In this document: piece by piece, positions 25,201 to 37,085 of the stretch
Layout: every line of letters starts with the position of its first letter
Position numbering within the stretch: the first letter of the stretch is position 1
Assembly (NCBI GenBank): GCA_940671915.1
Contig: CALNVZ010002100.1
Location: forward strand, 2,815,394-2,879,393
Reading direction: 5' to 3'
DNA: 64,000 nucleotides
DNA from: Paracentrotus lividus
Lineage: Eukaryota > Echinodermata > Echinoidea > Camarodonta > Echinidae
Translations under genes and position numbers: made by a program
Notes under the pieces: model-generated
What the model was told of the DNA's origin: nothing
What the model saw: the letters and a program-made list of their open reading frames with translations, nothing else
The model's database searches: none

Positions 25201-26059
25201 TTCCCCCTCTCCCTTCATACATCACAGGTTTTGGGTGATGAGAACCCCTCATATCATTGCAGCAATTTGTTTCATTGATTATTAGGTTTCTCTAATGAAT
25301 ACTTGATCATTGTCGGATGAAAGGAAGCGATCTTTACGGATAAGTTGACTTTCTGAAAGCCATTTATCTCCCGATTGGGTTGTTATTGTTATGAATTAAT
25401 GGAAGGTAAAGCTCCAGGGTTGTGGTTGATGCTTACTAGAGGGAGAAGCTGTGCTAATTGTTGCCTGCAGTGAAGTATGGTTACTGTGGGCTGCCAAGTG
25501 TTTATATTGTTAATGTGATAAGGGGTTATTGTACTTTTTAGGTCAGATGATAATCAAAGTCCGAAAAATGTATCATGTTTGTTCTTTCAAAAATGGTTAC
25601 CGGTAATAGAGCTAATAAGCTGTGATTCATGAGTTTTAAATCAGAATTTATTTTCTCATGTGTAATTATCTAAATATATGAAAATGGGGTTCCATTGGGA
25701 TTTTCTTTGCCCATTTGCTCATATTTCTAGTCAGTACGTTTCATTCTTTTTAAATAAAAATAAAATCTCAATATTTATCTTTTTCTTTCTTTCTGCATTC
25801 AGGTTTGTTGATCCTACTAGCCCTGGTCCTCTACCCAGCAGGATGGGGTGCTGAGCGAGTCCAGGACCTATGTGGACCTGATGCTGCTCCCTTTCAACCA
25901 GGGACCTGTACCATAGGTTGGTCTTTCTTTGTAGCCGTTGGGTCCACAGTAGCTACCTTCCTTTCTGCAGTGCTCTCAGTTCAAGCAGAGATTGCGACAT
26001 CAAGTGATGATGTTCAGGACGAGATTCTCAAAGGAAAGTACATCATATGTCTACCATAA
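12741..26059 (+). CDS. LHFPL2: LHFPL2-like tetraspan membrane protein (two coding exons)
   Basis: The gene encodes a 243-residue member of the LHFPL (lipoma HMGIC fusion partner-like) tetraspan family. Exon 12741-13215 (475 bp) ends in phase 1 before GTAAGATC. Exon 25803-26059 follows an acceptor TTCTGCATTCAG and ends in TAA; the split codon is Gly159. Four hydrophobic segments lie at about 11-35, 112-137, 150-173 and 197-219. The start MCYVIITIRS and the tail AEIATSSDDVQDEILKGK resemble vertebrate LHFPL2 closely, which fixes both ends. Loop cysteines are at 76, 97, 182 and 194, and a possible N-glycosylation site NTT is at 52-54. The length is slightly above human LHFPL2 (228), mostly from a longer first loop (about 36-68). 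The cell-level role of LHFPL2 is poorly known; it is a membrane protein. The 12.6 kb intron holds MITEs and tandem repeats. Confidence 0.93.
13216..14227 (+). other. LHFPL2 intron, first part
   Basis: AT-rich intron. A short (AAT)n tail followed by TTATATAGCCCAT at about 14057-14095 resembles the end of a common SINE-type repeat. Nothing else is supportable. Confidence 0.5.
14228..14944. mobile_element. 717 bp MITE with 3 bp target duplication ATC
   Basis: The left end GGCCCATATTTTGATAGC is mirrored by the right end GCTATCAGAATATGGGCC. The flanking trinucleotide ATC occurs at 14225-14227 and 14945-14947. Subterminal regions carry several TTAACCCTGGGTTAA-like palindromic motifs in both orientations. 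The interior 14395-14520 is CpG-rich. There is no transposase ORF, so the element is non-autonomous. A second element with the same GGCCCATATT end lies at 62537-62697. Confidence 0.85.
14945..16259 (+). other. LHFPL2 intron, nothing recognised
   Basis: AT-rich intron without supportable ORF, RNA or ordered repeat. Confidence 0.5.
16260..16440 (+). mobile_element. tRNA-derived SINE
   Basis: A box A-like TAGCTCAGTCGGTAGAGC lies at about 16270-16287 and a box B-like GGTTCAAAACC at about 16318. These are followed by a non-tRNA body (GCACAAGTCCCTGG, AAGCCGTAGGCCCC). The anticodon stem is imperfect and the acceptor ends do not pair, so this is a SINE head and not a functional tRNA gene. Its body overlaps no exon. 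Confidence 0.6.
16623..16666. repeat. Short perfect hairpin
   Basis: GCTGAGGAGTGACA and TGTCACTCCTCAGC form a 14 bp perfect stem around a loop of about 16 bases. It lies in the LHFPL2 intron, and no surrounding gene or element explains it. Confidence 0.7.
17631..18081. mobile_element. ~450 bp MITE, GGGC(T/C)CGTATTCCATAAA ends
   Basis: The left end TGGGCTCGTATTCCATAAA is matched in reverse complement by the right end TTTATGGAATACGGGCCCA. CTTAAG-type motifs recur throughout the interior in both orientations. No clear target duplication and no ORF. It lies in the LHFPL2 intron. Confidence 0.8.
18082..21252 (+). other. LHFPL2 intron with simple repeats only
   Basis: Contains a (TGG)n tract at about 18898-18914 and a (CA)n tract at about 19541-19562. 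No gene, RNA or longer ordered repeat could be supported. Confidence 0.5.
21253..22060. repeat. Four tandem ~205 bp repeats with poly(C) spacers
   Basis: Units start near 21253, 21461, 21664 and 21868, each with AAGGGACAAGTGTTGA. Each contains GATGTGATATGTCACCACT, AAAGTTCAAAAAGAGCACTT and a GGTGCTGTTAACCTGCGC-like segment. The first three end in a C run of about 10-14; the last unit is more diverged at its end. It lies in the LHFPL2 intron. ORFs across it on both strands are by-products. Confidence 0.9.
22061..25802 (+). other. LHFPL2 intron, last part
   Basis: AT-rich intron ending in a long pyrimidine tract (about 25780-25797) and CAG acceptor. An 87-codon open stretch at 23143-23406 has no recognisable homology and no flanking splice logic, so I do not call it an exon. 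Confidence 0.5.
25803..26059 (+). CDS. LHFPL2: LHFPL2 coding exon 2 (end of codon 159 to stop)
   Basis: Follows the CAG acceptor at 25800-25802. It encodes the rest of the third membrane segment (LLILLALVLYPAGWG), loop two with Cys182 and Cys194, the fourth membrane segment, and a cytosolic tail ending KYIICLP. Human LHFPL2 ends similarly, which supports the stop at 26057-26059. Confidence 0.92.
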
Positions 26060-26400
26060 CAGGACCAAGGTCCTTAAAAAGGACAAGATCATTTGGACCA
26101 TAACAGAACCCAAGATCACTGAGAATGTAAAATACACTTATGTCTACCATAATGGGACCAAGATCCATAGTAGGACTAAGCTTAATGGGATCATAACAGG
26201 ACCAAGATGAATAGCTATTTAAAATATGTCATATGTCTACCATAACAGGACCAAGATCACTTGGACCATAATAGGTTCTAGATCCATAATAGGACCAATA
26301 TCATTGGAATGTAAAATACATCATATGTTTACTATGACTGGACCAAGATTATTGAGAATACATGGTATGTCTAACAAATAACAGGACCAAATTCACTTGG
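26030..26400 (+). repeat. ~92 bp tandem repeat starting at the LHFPL2 stop codon
   Basis: The phrase TATGTCTACCATAACAGGAC at about 26046 recurs in diverged form near 26140, 26233 and 26325, with a partial copy near 26367. Unit spacing is about 91-93 bp. The first unit contains the last LHFPL2 codons and the stop; the later units lie in the 3' UTR. Confidence 0.8.
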
Positions 26401-29400
26401 ATCATACTGGGAATGTAAACCAGTTTGTAGCCTCAGTCAGGATGCAGGATGGAAAAATTAAGAAAACCCTTCTCTTTGACCATTTTACCCATTTTTGCAA
26501 GAATAATAAAAACAGAATTGGATATTTGTGTTGATTCTACATTGATATTTTAATAATGGAAGTCTCTGTTTCAGACTCAAATGAAAAGATTTGTCTAACT
26601 GCACATGACAACCTCTCTTTGTCTTTGTAACAAAAACCTTAGTCTTCTACAGGTTAAACAGAGATTTTTCCACAAGGCTCATTCCATAACACATGATTTC
26701 ACTGAAAAAGTACATACAATAATGAAATATCTTGCAGGTACCAGGATAATTATAAAGGTATACCATTTCCTTATCCAAGCCCAAGCAAGTGAACCGAATC
26801 TTAACCTCCATTTTCTAAGTGAATAGTTTGTGAACCTTGATTAGTGTGATATTGTTCAGGAAGTCTCGCCTACATAACACTTGAACTGAATACAGGAATG
26901 CTGCTTGTTTTTATAATGTCAATTTTGTATCAGCAGTATGGTTTGCTCATAAACCAAATAAAATTGTTACACTTTGTTAAAGTCTGTGTCATACTGTCCC
27001 GAAGTTGAGCACAGATGGACACTCGATCATGAAAAATTTCAAATTTTGTTCTGATCACAAAAGCATCGGGCCATTTGTGTACCCTTTGTGTGTTGTTCGA
27101 GTACCATCGTGTAACCTTCTATAGGCATCGTTCTCGTTTTGGCTCTTATTTGGGTGTTGACCAAGTTCGGGGCTAACTTCGCGCGAACCCTAACATTTCA
27201 CATTTTGTGTGTCCATCCTTGTTCAACTTCGGGACAGTGTGACGCTACCTTAACAAATTTATAAAAATGTCTAAAGAGCAGGCAGAAACCTGGCACGATG
27301 TTGTGGTTCGATCACAAATTCATGAGATCTCTTACTTCCTTTGAGCGTGACATACTCAAGCATACATGAGGTATATATTACAGGAAGACATTGGTATCAT
27401 GGTATGTTTGGTTACACAATATAGAATGTTGTTTGCTCAGTAAATGAAAAGAAAAAAGATAATCACAAATTCATTTTAAAGTCACTGTTGAAATTGACAT
27501 TGAAAAGTTTAAAAGTCATTGTGGAAGCTTTTTTTGAAAGATAATGATTATTTTATGAAAGAGAATGATTATTCTATGAAAGGCAACCGTTTGTGGTTTT
27601 TTCAAGGTCTTGAAAACTGTTTGCAATAACGATGAATAAATATGATGACAATATGCACAGACATAGAGATATGCCCTGTGAATATATTGTATTGAGTGGT
27701 GGAGCAGATTCTTTCAACATTGGATCATGTATTAAAATAACCAAATGGTGAATTTTTGTTAATGACAATGAATTTTATATAGAAGTCAGTATTGCTGCCT
27801 ATAAATTCCAATTTTCTATATGATATAATCCCCATTTAGTGCCTCAAAAAACGTAATATCTTCCATCTTTATAGTTTAGCAGATACTCAAAAGATCTACA
27901 TACATGTATTGAATATTACTTTTGGCAAAATTGGCAACCTTGCAAAATATATGTATCCAATGTTATTCATCTAGATTCATTTTGTTATGAGTGGGCATGA
28001 GTACATTACCTTGTCAGGCCTCTCAAATAAAATATGATGGACCAAATATTTTATAAACTTGAGCTGCTGGTGGAATTTGCATATTGTCTATGCATCATGT
28101 TTTATGTTTGAAAAGCTAAGTTTTGCACAAGTTTATGATAAACATATTTGATTCACCTATGTTAATGTTTTTATTGTATGAATTTATGTTTGTTTGGTTT
28201 TATTTAGAATAGTGCAATATGTTTGTTTTACTTCATTTTCATGTATAAAACAAAAACAAAACAAAACAAACAAACATGTTGAAGTTGTACTTGGTCAGAT
28301 TGGCTTATCTTTCGGTTTGAATGTTTCCTTTGATAAGTAGAGCTGTAACAAAATATAGAAAGATAATATTTTTATTGTTAAGTATACTGTGTTTATGAAA
28401 TTTATGAAATTAATACTTCGCCTGTGTGAATCTGATCTTTGTAACATTCATTTCTTTAGGTTGATGAGATAACTCAAGATGAATTAACATAATGGAGTTA
28501 TTTATTTAAAGTTAAATTATTATAATAGTGATTTTAAATAACTACAATGTGTAAGGATTATTGTTATAATATTGTCCAGTTACTTAATTCTGCCAAAATA
28601 GATGATATTTTTTAGGGGTTTTTATGAGAAAGGCTATGAAAGTAAAACTTTTTTTTTTTTTTTTTTTTTGATGATGAGAATTTGATAGACAATTTCAGTA
28701 TAATACAAATAGTATGACATAGACTTGTTACTTGATTCAAATAACTTCTTAGTGTGTTTATCCTCAAGCTAATTATTTGTAAATCACTTTATTATTGAAG
28801 TGTTTAATTAAAGTGTCCCCAGATAAATATGAATAAAATTTATTCCTCCCCTATTTAGAAACACATCTTTGTTGCATTTGAAAGCTCCAAGACTTGTATG
28901 AAGGGCAATATTTGAAACCTGAATATTAGTATTTTTGGTATTACCATTACCTAAATACACTGCTAAAATGTAGAACTTTAGAACTACATGTTAATCATTT
29001 TCTGTGTCCCATTATATCTATCACAAAATTGTTGAAGTAAACAATGTCTTTATCAAGCCAAAGAGGTGTTTATTTCTCATTAAACATGAATGTATCATCA
29101 TAAGAACATTAATTAAGCATGTTCTTATGATTTATATACTTATTTATTTTACATGAAGTCCATATAGCTAGATTAGACTCGAGTTAATGGATGTTTTATG
29201 TAACATGTGTGATATCCTTTTATTCCAAGTCTCTGATTTGTGTTTTCTCTGTATATTTATTTATAGTATGTATATTTGAACTTTATATAAAATGTATACC
29301 ATTAAATACGTGTATGATGCATGTACAATATTACTTTTGAAGCTAATTTTTGGTAAGTTTTTGTCACTTTATTTCTTTATATCTGCTTTCATGAATTCTT

Positions 29401-29480
29401 TGTAAATACCATACTGATACAACTCATGTAACTTGAAGTATGAACGTAAAATAAATGTCATACCAAAATACAAACTTGTG
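26060..29480 (+). other. Probable LHFPL2 3' UTR and downstream sequence
   Basis: Two plausible poly(A) signals are visible: AATAAA at about 26957, and AATAAA at about 29449 followed within about 25 bases by a GT/T-rich stretch. The second would give a 3' UTR of about 3.4 kb. A poly(T) run lies near 28649-28669. No ORF is convincing. The choice of site is an inference. Confidence 0.4.
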
Positions 29481-29559
29481 TTCATCTTATTTGTTTTAAG
29501 GTGCCATACATGTACAGCTTATTGAATGATATGTTAGATCAAAATTTTAAGCTTGAAGC

Positions 29560-30190
29560 CAGCCTAAGATTTGCCACTTATCTATTAATTTCTCCTTAAT
29601 CAATGCATTTTGGCTCCCTCAGAGAAATTTAGCTTCAGTGAATGGAGACAAACCCCCAAAACATATTGGGAAAGTTTTAGAAAAATCAGGCAATGAATGA
29701 GAGAGATATGAATTTTTAGATTTTGAGATCACTTATGATATGAAGATCCTCTAATTGGCAACGCGACCATGATGTGTGATGTAATGCAGGGAGATCTTTC
29801 CCATATCTATTGTACACATTGTACTAAAATCCTCTTTTTTCTTGATTCTAAAGGGAGAATAAAGAATCTTTTTATGGGATGACTTGTAAATATATGAAAG
29901 TCATAATATCTCATGAAAAGAAAAGCTGTTCTATCATTAGAATGAAAATAAAGAGACATTTTGAATAGTTTTTGTGCACACCATATGGGGAGTTCTCCCT
30001 TAGTGACATCACAAATGGTGACCGCGTTGCCAATGGGAGATTTCCTATGTCATTGGAGATCTCAATATTCAAATACTCATAACTTTCTTATCATTTATCC
30101 GATTTTCACCAAATATTCTCTAATGTGCTTATTTAATTTTTCTGCATCCACAGTAAGCCAACTATCTACAAAGGGACAATTCTCCTTTAA
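29560..30190. mobile_element. ~630 bp foldback element
   Basis: The left half contains ATTGGCAACGCGACCATGAT and AGGGAGATCTTTCCC. The right half contains the reverse-complement pattern, GGAGTTCTCCC and GGTGACCGCGTTGCCAAT. The arms diverge moderately. Outer limits are approximate. There is no credible ORF; the 82-codon open stretch at 29961 lies across the right arm. Confidence 0.65.
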
Positions 30191-30894
30191 TATAAAGCTT
30201 TTTGATTGATGAAACTTTGTTCATGAGAGGTATGAAATTTGACTGTAAATCAATTCAGATGAATTGCAAAGCTTTATGTTATAGGCCCAAGGTGTATATT
30301 TTCAGTAGTTGATTTCTGAATAAGCTACAATATAAGATTTTAGGTCTTGCATGAAACAAAACAACAACAAAAAAACACAAACAAAAACCCAAAACTCTGA
30401 AATGCAAATGATTGACATATAGAATAGTGTTATGACTGGCATAGGTTTTGGAATTACCATTGATTTGAGAAACTTTTTGAACTTGCGACCCTTGAATAAT
30501 AATCCATATGTCACCCCCTTGCTGACATATCAATCTAATCAAACCACAGGTTCTAAATGACGTACATTTGTGTCATCAGGGAGTTGGGAGGTGTCATGCA
30601 TTGTTCAGTATCGTTACAACTGTACAGTATGGTGAGGGAATCGCTAGACGTGATGAAAGATATTTCCCCTGTTATCTATGTCTGTCATTCGTTCTATTTC
30701 GATCAATTTAATTAATGTGTCTGTCTATCCGTCTGTCTGTCTGTCTGTGTAGTCTGCCTGTTGTCTGCCTATAGTCTGTCTGTTGGCTGACTGATCTGAT
30801 CGTGTAGGCCTATATGTCTGCATACTTATGTCAGTGTTTGTATGGACTCTTGTCTGTCTGTATGTGTGTAATTATGTCTGCCTAATTTTGTATA

Positions 30895-30928
<34 letters not shown>

Positions 30929-33500
30929 CAGTTTGTCTGTATGTTTGTAATCATTTGGGGTTATTTGTTTTTGTTTGTTGTATTTAAAAAAAAATCTTTC
31001 TACATTTGCATGCTGATGGTGAACAATTTAATTCATGAACATGGCTCTCATCAAGCAAAATGTTCTTCAAGGGAAACAGAATACAAAGCAAAGTATGTAA
31101 TGGCCGGGAACCATGATGTATTCACAACTTGTTTTTATGTTATCTTGTAGAAAACTCTGAATATTATGGACAATGAAATGTAATGTTGATTGTACTTTTA
31201 GGAATGTGAGTGTGAGTCTGGATGTTGTCCAAGCCTCCAACTATTTAAATTCCATCTGTTCAACTTACAAAATACTCCTGTCTACTTAAAATCTGGTAAA
31301 GTTATCAAAAACCAAATTATGGAAAGTGTATCACCGATGACATAGAGAAGTCTGCTGTTTTCTGTGAACTAATGAATACTGTTGACAGTTTGGACTTATA
31401 TCCAATCACACACAGGGCATTTATTTACTTCTATCCCCAAAATTTAAACATTCACTTCAAAAGAGAATGTGAATGCAACGTTTGGATGATAAATTCTTCT
31501 GTTCTTGTTTTGCATTAAGAAGTGAAAGTGGGATAACTCCTAAAGTTATTCATTACCAAACTTTACACCACGAGTTTAGAAGCCTGTTAAACTCAGAATA
31601 AAAGACAATATTTACCTGTTGTTCAAACAGTGTCTAGACATACATTAGGGTGTACCGCATTATGGTTGACTAAATTGATTCAGTGCCTTTGTGTTTGAAA
31701 GGTGTATGTTCATCCTTTCTCTTAGGTGCAGCAAGGTTCGATATGAGAGCAGAAATGACATTAACTGTTAAATTATGCAAGTTAACAACCCTTTGCCTTC
31801 TGTTCAGACTTTTATTGACTTACTAATTAATGGTTCCTAACTTTTCTTTAAGAAGACAGTGTTGTACTTTTAGTGTAAAAATCAAAGTAAGATAAACCAT
31901 CAGCCCCAGTTGATAAATTTTGAAAAATTTTCACTCAAGATTACGTGAAAGTAGGCCTTTACAAGAAGGTTAGATTAGATGGTGATATTGTGTGGAATTC
32001 ATTTAAATATTTTTAGAATGGTTCATTCATTTTACAAGATGAAAAAAAAAAACAAACAAATCTTATCATGCCTATAGATAGTGATTAAAGATCAATGTCT
32101 GCTAATGCTGACAGCCACATCAAAATCTTAACCAATTTGTCAAATTTCAGTACTCTCGATCAGCACCTCTCTATCTCTCATCCTAATAAATTCTTGTCTG
32201 TAGAACTTTCTCACGGTTCAGTAGGACATTTCTTATTATGGAGGTAAAAGATGGCCTCTTTTTATCTAACATTACACTCAGGTATGTCTCTAAAAATCAT
32301 ACACCCACACATGCCCATCCCAAAATGTTTTTATATCCACCAGCTAGCTCGTCACTGTAGAATCTGAAGACAGATTCCTCCAAGGTGGAATATGCTGCCT
32401 AAATCAAATCTCTTGGGACTGAATAAAAATTTGAATCAATAGCTTCAACTTAGAAAAAAAAATGACTCATAAATGGTTAAAAGCTATAGAATATAAAGAG
32501 AAGATAGGACATGAAAAGAAATCCCACTTGACAATAATTCAACTTTTGCAAGCTTTACTGCAAGTGAAAACATTTCACTGTGATATGTGTATATTTCAAG
32601 AGAGAGTTAAAAAAAAAAAAGGGGGGGGGAGAGATAGATATTTAAAAAAAAATATATTAAAACAAGGAGGGAGATAGAGAGGGAGAGTGGAAATGGATGG
32701 GGATTTTTTTTTTTTTTAAGGGAGAAAGCAGATGATTGAGAAGATGAGTGAGAGAGGCAGAGAGACAGAGAGAGGGAGAGAGGGAGAGAGAGAGAGAGAG
32801 GAGAAGGAGGAGATGGAAAGGGTGGGAGAGAACATGGACTTAGGAGAGAACGAGGATCCAGAGAGAACCAGAGCAGAGTAAAGTTTAGAGACAGTTTGAG
32901 ATGGTTCACAGACCTCAGAAATTGGCAAAAAAAGCAGATAAAAAGTTTGATGATTAATGATGTTAGTGAACACCCAGCCCTCTCTGATCCATTTAAGAAG
33001 TAGTTATAGGCTTAGCAAGTCCCATGAATCATGGATAAAGTAGTCACATATCCACCCCCAATTGTTGACCTGCTATGAGTCACCACTGACCTCGCAGGAA
33101 TAACTGGAATCTACCAAAATCTATGGTTTCCCCCAATAGGCTGGCTTTAGTCTACTGATCCAGACATAATGCCATCAGTCAAAAGTCAGGAAAGCACTAA
33201 CCTAATATAAAATTGTATCATTTCTGTCTATCAACATTCTATATTAATAAACTGGCAAGAGATTCTAATCTTTGAATTCAAAGTATGTGTGGGTGTTTTG
33301 TCCCTTGATATTTTGCCTTTTTCAATTGGGTTATAGCTCCAAAAATAGTCACTGAATGATGGTAACAACATTGCTTATAAGATTGTCTATGTTTCACTGG
33401 ACCGTGGATGATTTAATGCTTGATGAAATAATATATCACTTTGTATGTTTGTCTATTCTATAATGAATAATGTAAACATCAATAAATATATATTTTTTTT
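30191..33500. repeat. Intergenic region with microsatellites
   Basis: Simple sequence dominates parts of this stretch: a (GTCT)n-type tract around 30718-30760 with degenerate continuation to 30860, (CT)n at about 30897-30925, and A, G and (GA)n tracts at 32607-32840. The remainder is AT-rich. ORFs over the GA tract are low-complexity artefacts. Confidence 0.75.
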
Positions 33501-35091
33501 TTTAAAGAGAGAAACATGTGGGAAATGTTTATTTGGATGGTCACATGTAAATCAGGGGCCATTGAAAGTGGGGGGCTGAACATGCCCCTCCCCCAAATCA
33601 CAATTAGATGGTCATTTTAACATTTTTGTACACATTTACTGAATATATATAAAGGGGCTGAAGCCCCCCTGCCCAATCCCTGAGGCTCCGCACATTGTTT
33701 TATGACTTCATAAAAGAGTGATGCATTCAGAAAAAAACAAACAAACAAAGAAACTTATTCATCAAATACACACACACACACACACGTGTTACTTATTCTT
33801 AAAAACAAATATCACACAAGAATGACAATTGTTGAGTTTGAATCCTTCAATTTTCCAAGATATACAAATGCACTCAAAATGGGTATAATCACCCTCACAC
33901 TGTGTTCACATGTTAAAAGATAAAATATGCATTACATATATTGTTAGATTGCATTACATAAATATCACATTTTTGTACAGCTATCTATGCTTTAATATTT
34001 ACAAATTATACATTACAAATACTTTTAATATGGCAGGTTGATCTGTGTAGGGTTGCATTTACAAACTTCAACCAAAAATCCTTGTTTAAATTAAAGCCAA
34101 ATTGAATAAAGATATCTACTGCTTAAAATCAATTAGATAATATTAAAATAAATACTAAAAAGTTAAAAATTCGCACATTAAAATAAGAGAAAGGGAAACT
34201 AACACACCACACCATCATTGTCAAGATGTCTCTCCATATATGGCATATGCAATTTTTACAGCGATGTATGAGGATAAAACTTGGGTATGCTCAAATGAAT
34301 GTCAATTTTTCTTTGACAGTACTCTCATATTTGTAAAGCAAAAACTTACAGAATTAAAGAAATTACTTACATAAAAGGGATCTTATTAATCAAGATTAAC
34401 AAATAAACCAGAATTTTTTTCATGATAAAATTGGAGTTTTCATGGATTTTGAATAAGTGTTGCACAATTTTGATATAGTTTTTACAATAAAAAATACTAT
34501 TCATATTGATTCATAATGAGCGCAAGCAGTAAAACTATAAAGAGGATCTATTTTTGTTCAATTTTGCAAAATAGACAGTACAGAAATGTAAATTGCAAAT
34601 ATCGAATTGATACGATATGATAACATCTGTGCCATGAAGGGTAAAGTTTGATAAGACATCTATTGTAACTACAAAAGAACCATGTATATATATTTTTGCG
34701 TGCTGAGAGCTATATAGGATATTAATCATTTTAAACAATATTAATTCCTCGTAACCCTCACAAGTTCATAGAAAACAAGATTACATGGTCCAACTAAATT
34801 TCACACATATCATTAACAAAATACAATTGAAAATTTAAATTCAATTCAACGTGTTCATCAAACTCTTTGCATTGCAAATACATAATATCAAATATTCATG
34901 ATTTCTATACTTCTGTACTGTGTACATTGTTCAATTGTATATTCTCCTTTCTGCCATGAGAATACTGAAATTTAAATACAGTGCATACATCATGGTTAAT
35001 AGCAAAGGTCTTGCCTGAATATATATATATATATAAGTAGATTATTATAATCATATGGAAATATTTATAAAGACAAATATAATTAGAACTC
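33501..35091. other. Intergenic, nothing firm
   Basis: A G/C-run segment at about 33555-33690 (GGGGGGCTGAACATGCCCC and GGGGCTGAAGCCCCCC) looks like part of a decayed repeat. A (CA)n tract lies at 33769-33785. No gene is seen. Confidence 0.45.
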
Positions 35092-35231
35092 TGGGGCCCC
35101 GTTTCTTGAAACCATCAAAAGTCTAAGTTCTTGGACAACCCATAGGGACACGTGTTGTAGAATTAACATGCGTTTCAATTGGATGTCCACCAACCTTGAC
35201 TTATAATGACGGTTTTGAGAAACAGGGACCT
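35092..35231. mobile_element. ~140 bp MITE, GGGGCCCCGTTTCTTGAAACC type
   Basis: The left end GGGGCCCCGTTTCTTGAAAC faces a right end GGTTTTGAGAAACAGGGACC. Inner TIR bases also pair (CCATC and GACGG). A fragment of a similar element lies within the 4.5 kb transposon near 5932. Confidence 0.75.
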
Positions 35232-36889
35232 GGATAAGGCAATGATGCAACAACAAAAAAATCCAACATGGCATGCATTTAAGTAGTAAGAAAATCAAAA
35301 TTAAGAGAAAGATACACAGTTGTAGACAACTATGGTTCACGTCATCCTTGTTTGATCAGATGTGCATATATTGCAATGAATAACATGAAATTTTGGTGAC
35401 TTCTCCTCTAATAAATCAATGTTGATGCCCAAAGACCATGCAGATGCAAAAATTTTCCCTTTTACTTTTATCAATATACAACCTTTTATAAAAAGATATC
35501 TGACCATTACTGTCAAAAAGGCATGTTTTTCAAGCATTAGTAGTTTTTTTTTTCATAATCTCACGACAGTACAACGTTTTACTATATATGATGTTCAATT
35601 ATCATATTTAGATGATCAGTACATCATTAACATAAACAAGTTTTCATCAGAACTGAGTTGTAAAATCAAGAATATTACGGATTTAACAGAAAATCAATTG
35701 CATGAGAACACTTGCGATAACACATTCACATACACAAAATTTGAAGGACCATGATTAATATTTGACATACACAGAATGATATCATGTAATATCACATGAT
35801 CCTAATGGCATTAAGTAATAATTATTTTCTATGCTCAATATGTTTATCGCCAAGTTAAGTGCCCAACAAAGTAGAGATTGTTTAAAAGGAGTGGCATTCA
35901 TAGGTTAAAAAATTGCCATGAAGATAAAATTTGCTTGGATAATACACGTCTTAAAAAATAAATTGATAAAGCATAGCATATTCTTTTAGAAGAATCGCCA
36001 CATATTTCCAAAATACATGTTTACATTTATATTCCAACTGCATAATAATCTATCTTTGGAGGCTTAAAATATGTTCTTGTTTTGAAGAGAGAAAGAAATT
36101 CTAATGGAAAATGTCTTTTCAAGATAGATATTTATATTAAAATGAATAGTATCAGAATGTAAAAGAAAAACTCTAAAAGCATAAATCAGGCGTTAAAACT
36201 ACACGACATTAAAATGGTTGGTAAAAAGTAAAATTGTCAAATATGCAGGCATAATACCCTTACAGTGTATTCTTGATTGCCATGTTGATAAAATTATCAT
36301 CTATTATACTATTAGACACATCATGAACATAATCAGAGGTTTTGTCCATGGACATATCAACAAACAATATTTCTAAAAGAGCAGTATTAAGAGATTTAAA
36401 ATGCTGTTGTGTTCTAGATGGTTAAAAAAGAAAAGTTGAAAACTATGATGCACATAATATGTAAAATCATTTCCTGCAAAGATAGATAATTTAACTATGA
36501 CAAAAGAAAATTAATAAAATCCTGTTCAAATCTCTAAGCAGTAAACTTCATGAGCAGATACAGTGAAAGAGAATAAATCAAATTACTATCGCTGATATTC
36601 TCAAAAAGTCCTATTTCCCATATCTCTTATCCATTGATGTGGTTGAAAATTAATTTCTTCATTACATAATAACTGTTCAATTATATTGGGAGATATTTAA
36701 CTACTTTCCGATTCTTCAGATTTGTGATGACTGCCTTGCTAAACTGCCTTGCTAAGGGTTACATTGGGTAAGAATAGTAGTACATTGTAGTAGGTTGAAG
36801 TGGTGTTCAAATCAACTTTAATTTCACTCTTATAAAGTTGTTACTAATTTTCATTTATTCAAGAAGATGTGGTACACTTAAACACTTAA
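35232..36889. other. Intergenic, nothing recognised
   Basis: AT-rich with short chance ORFs (for example 35419-35754) that show no protein-like features. It could include a long DPP 3' UTR, but no poly(A) site stands out. Confidence 0.45.
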
Positions 36890-37085
36890 ACACCGATTTG
36901 TTGGCTCAGTTGATAGAGGTTGTGGGTTCGATCCCCGGCCGTGTCATACCAAAAGACGTTAAAAAATGGGAGTTGCTGCTACCCTGTTTGGCATTCAATA
37001 AAAAAGGGATAGAGCAATGTCGATCTGGCGCTGCTCAGTGGCTGCCTACTAGGCCCACTATTAATAGGGCAAAAAAAATTATGTT
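36890..37085 (+). mobile_element. SINE fragment
   Basis: A box A-like GTTGGCTCAGTTGATAGAG is followed closely by a box B-like GTGGGTTCGATCCCCGG, so most of the anticodon region is missing. The body contains AAAATGGGAGTTGCTGCTAC and a GGCGCTGCTCAGTGGCTGCC phrase. This is a tRNA-derived SINE with an internal deletion. Confidence 0.6.
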
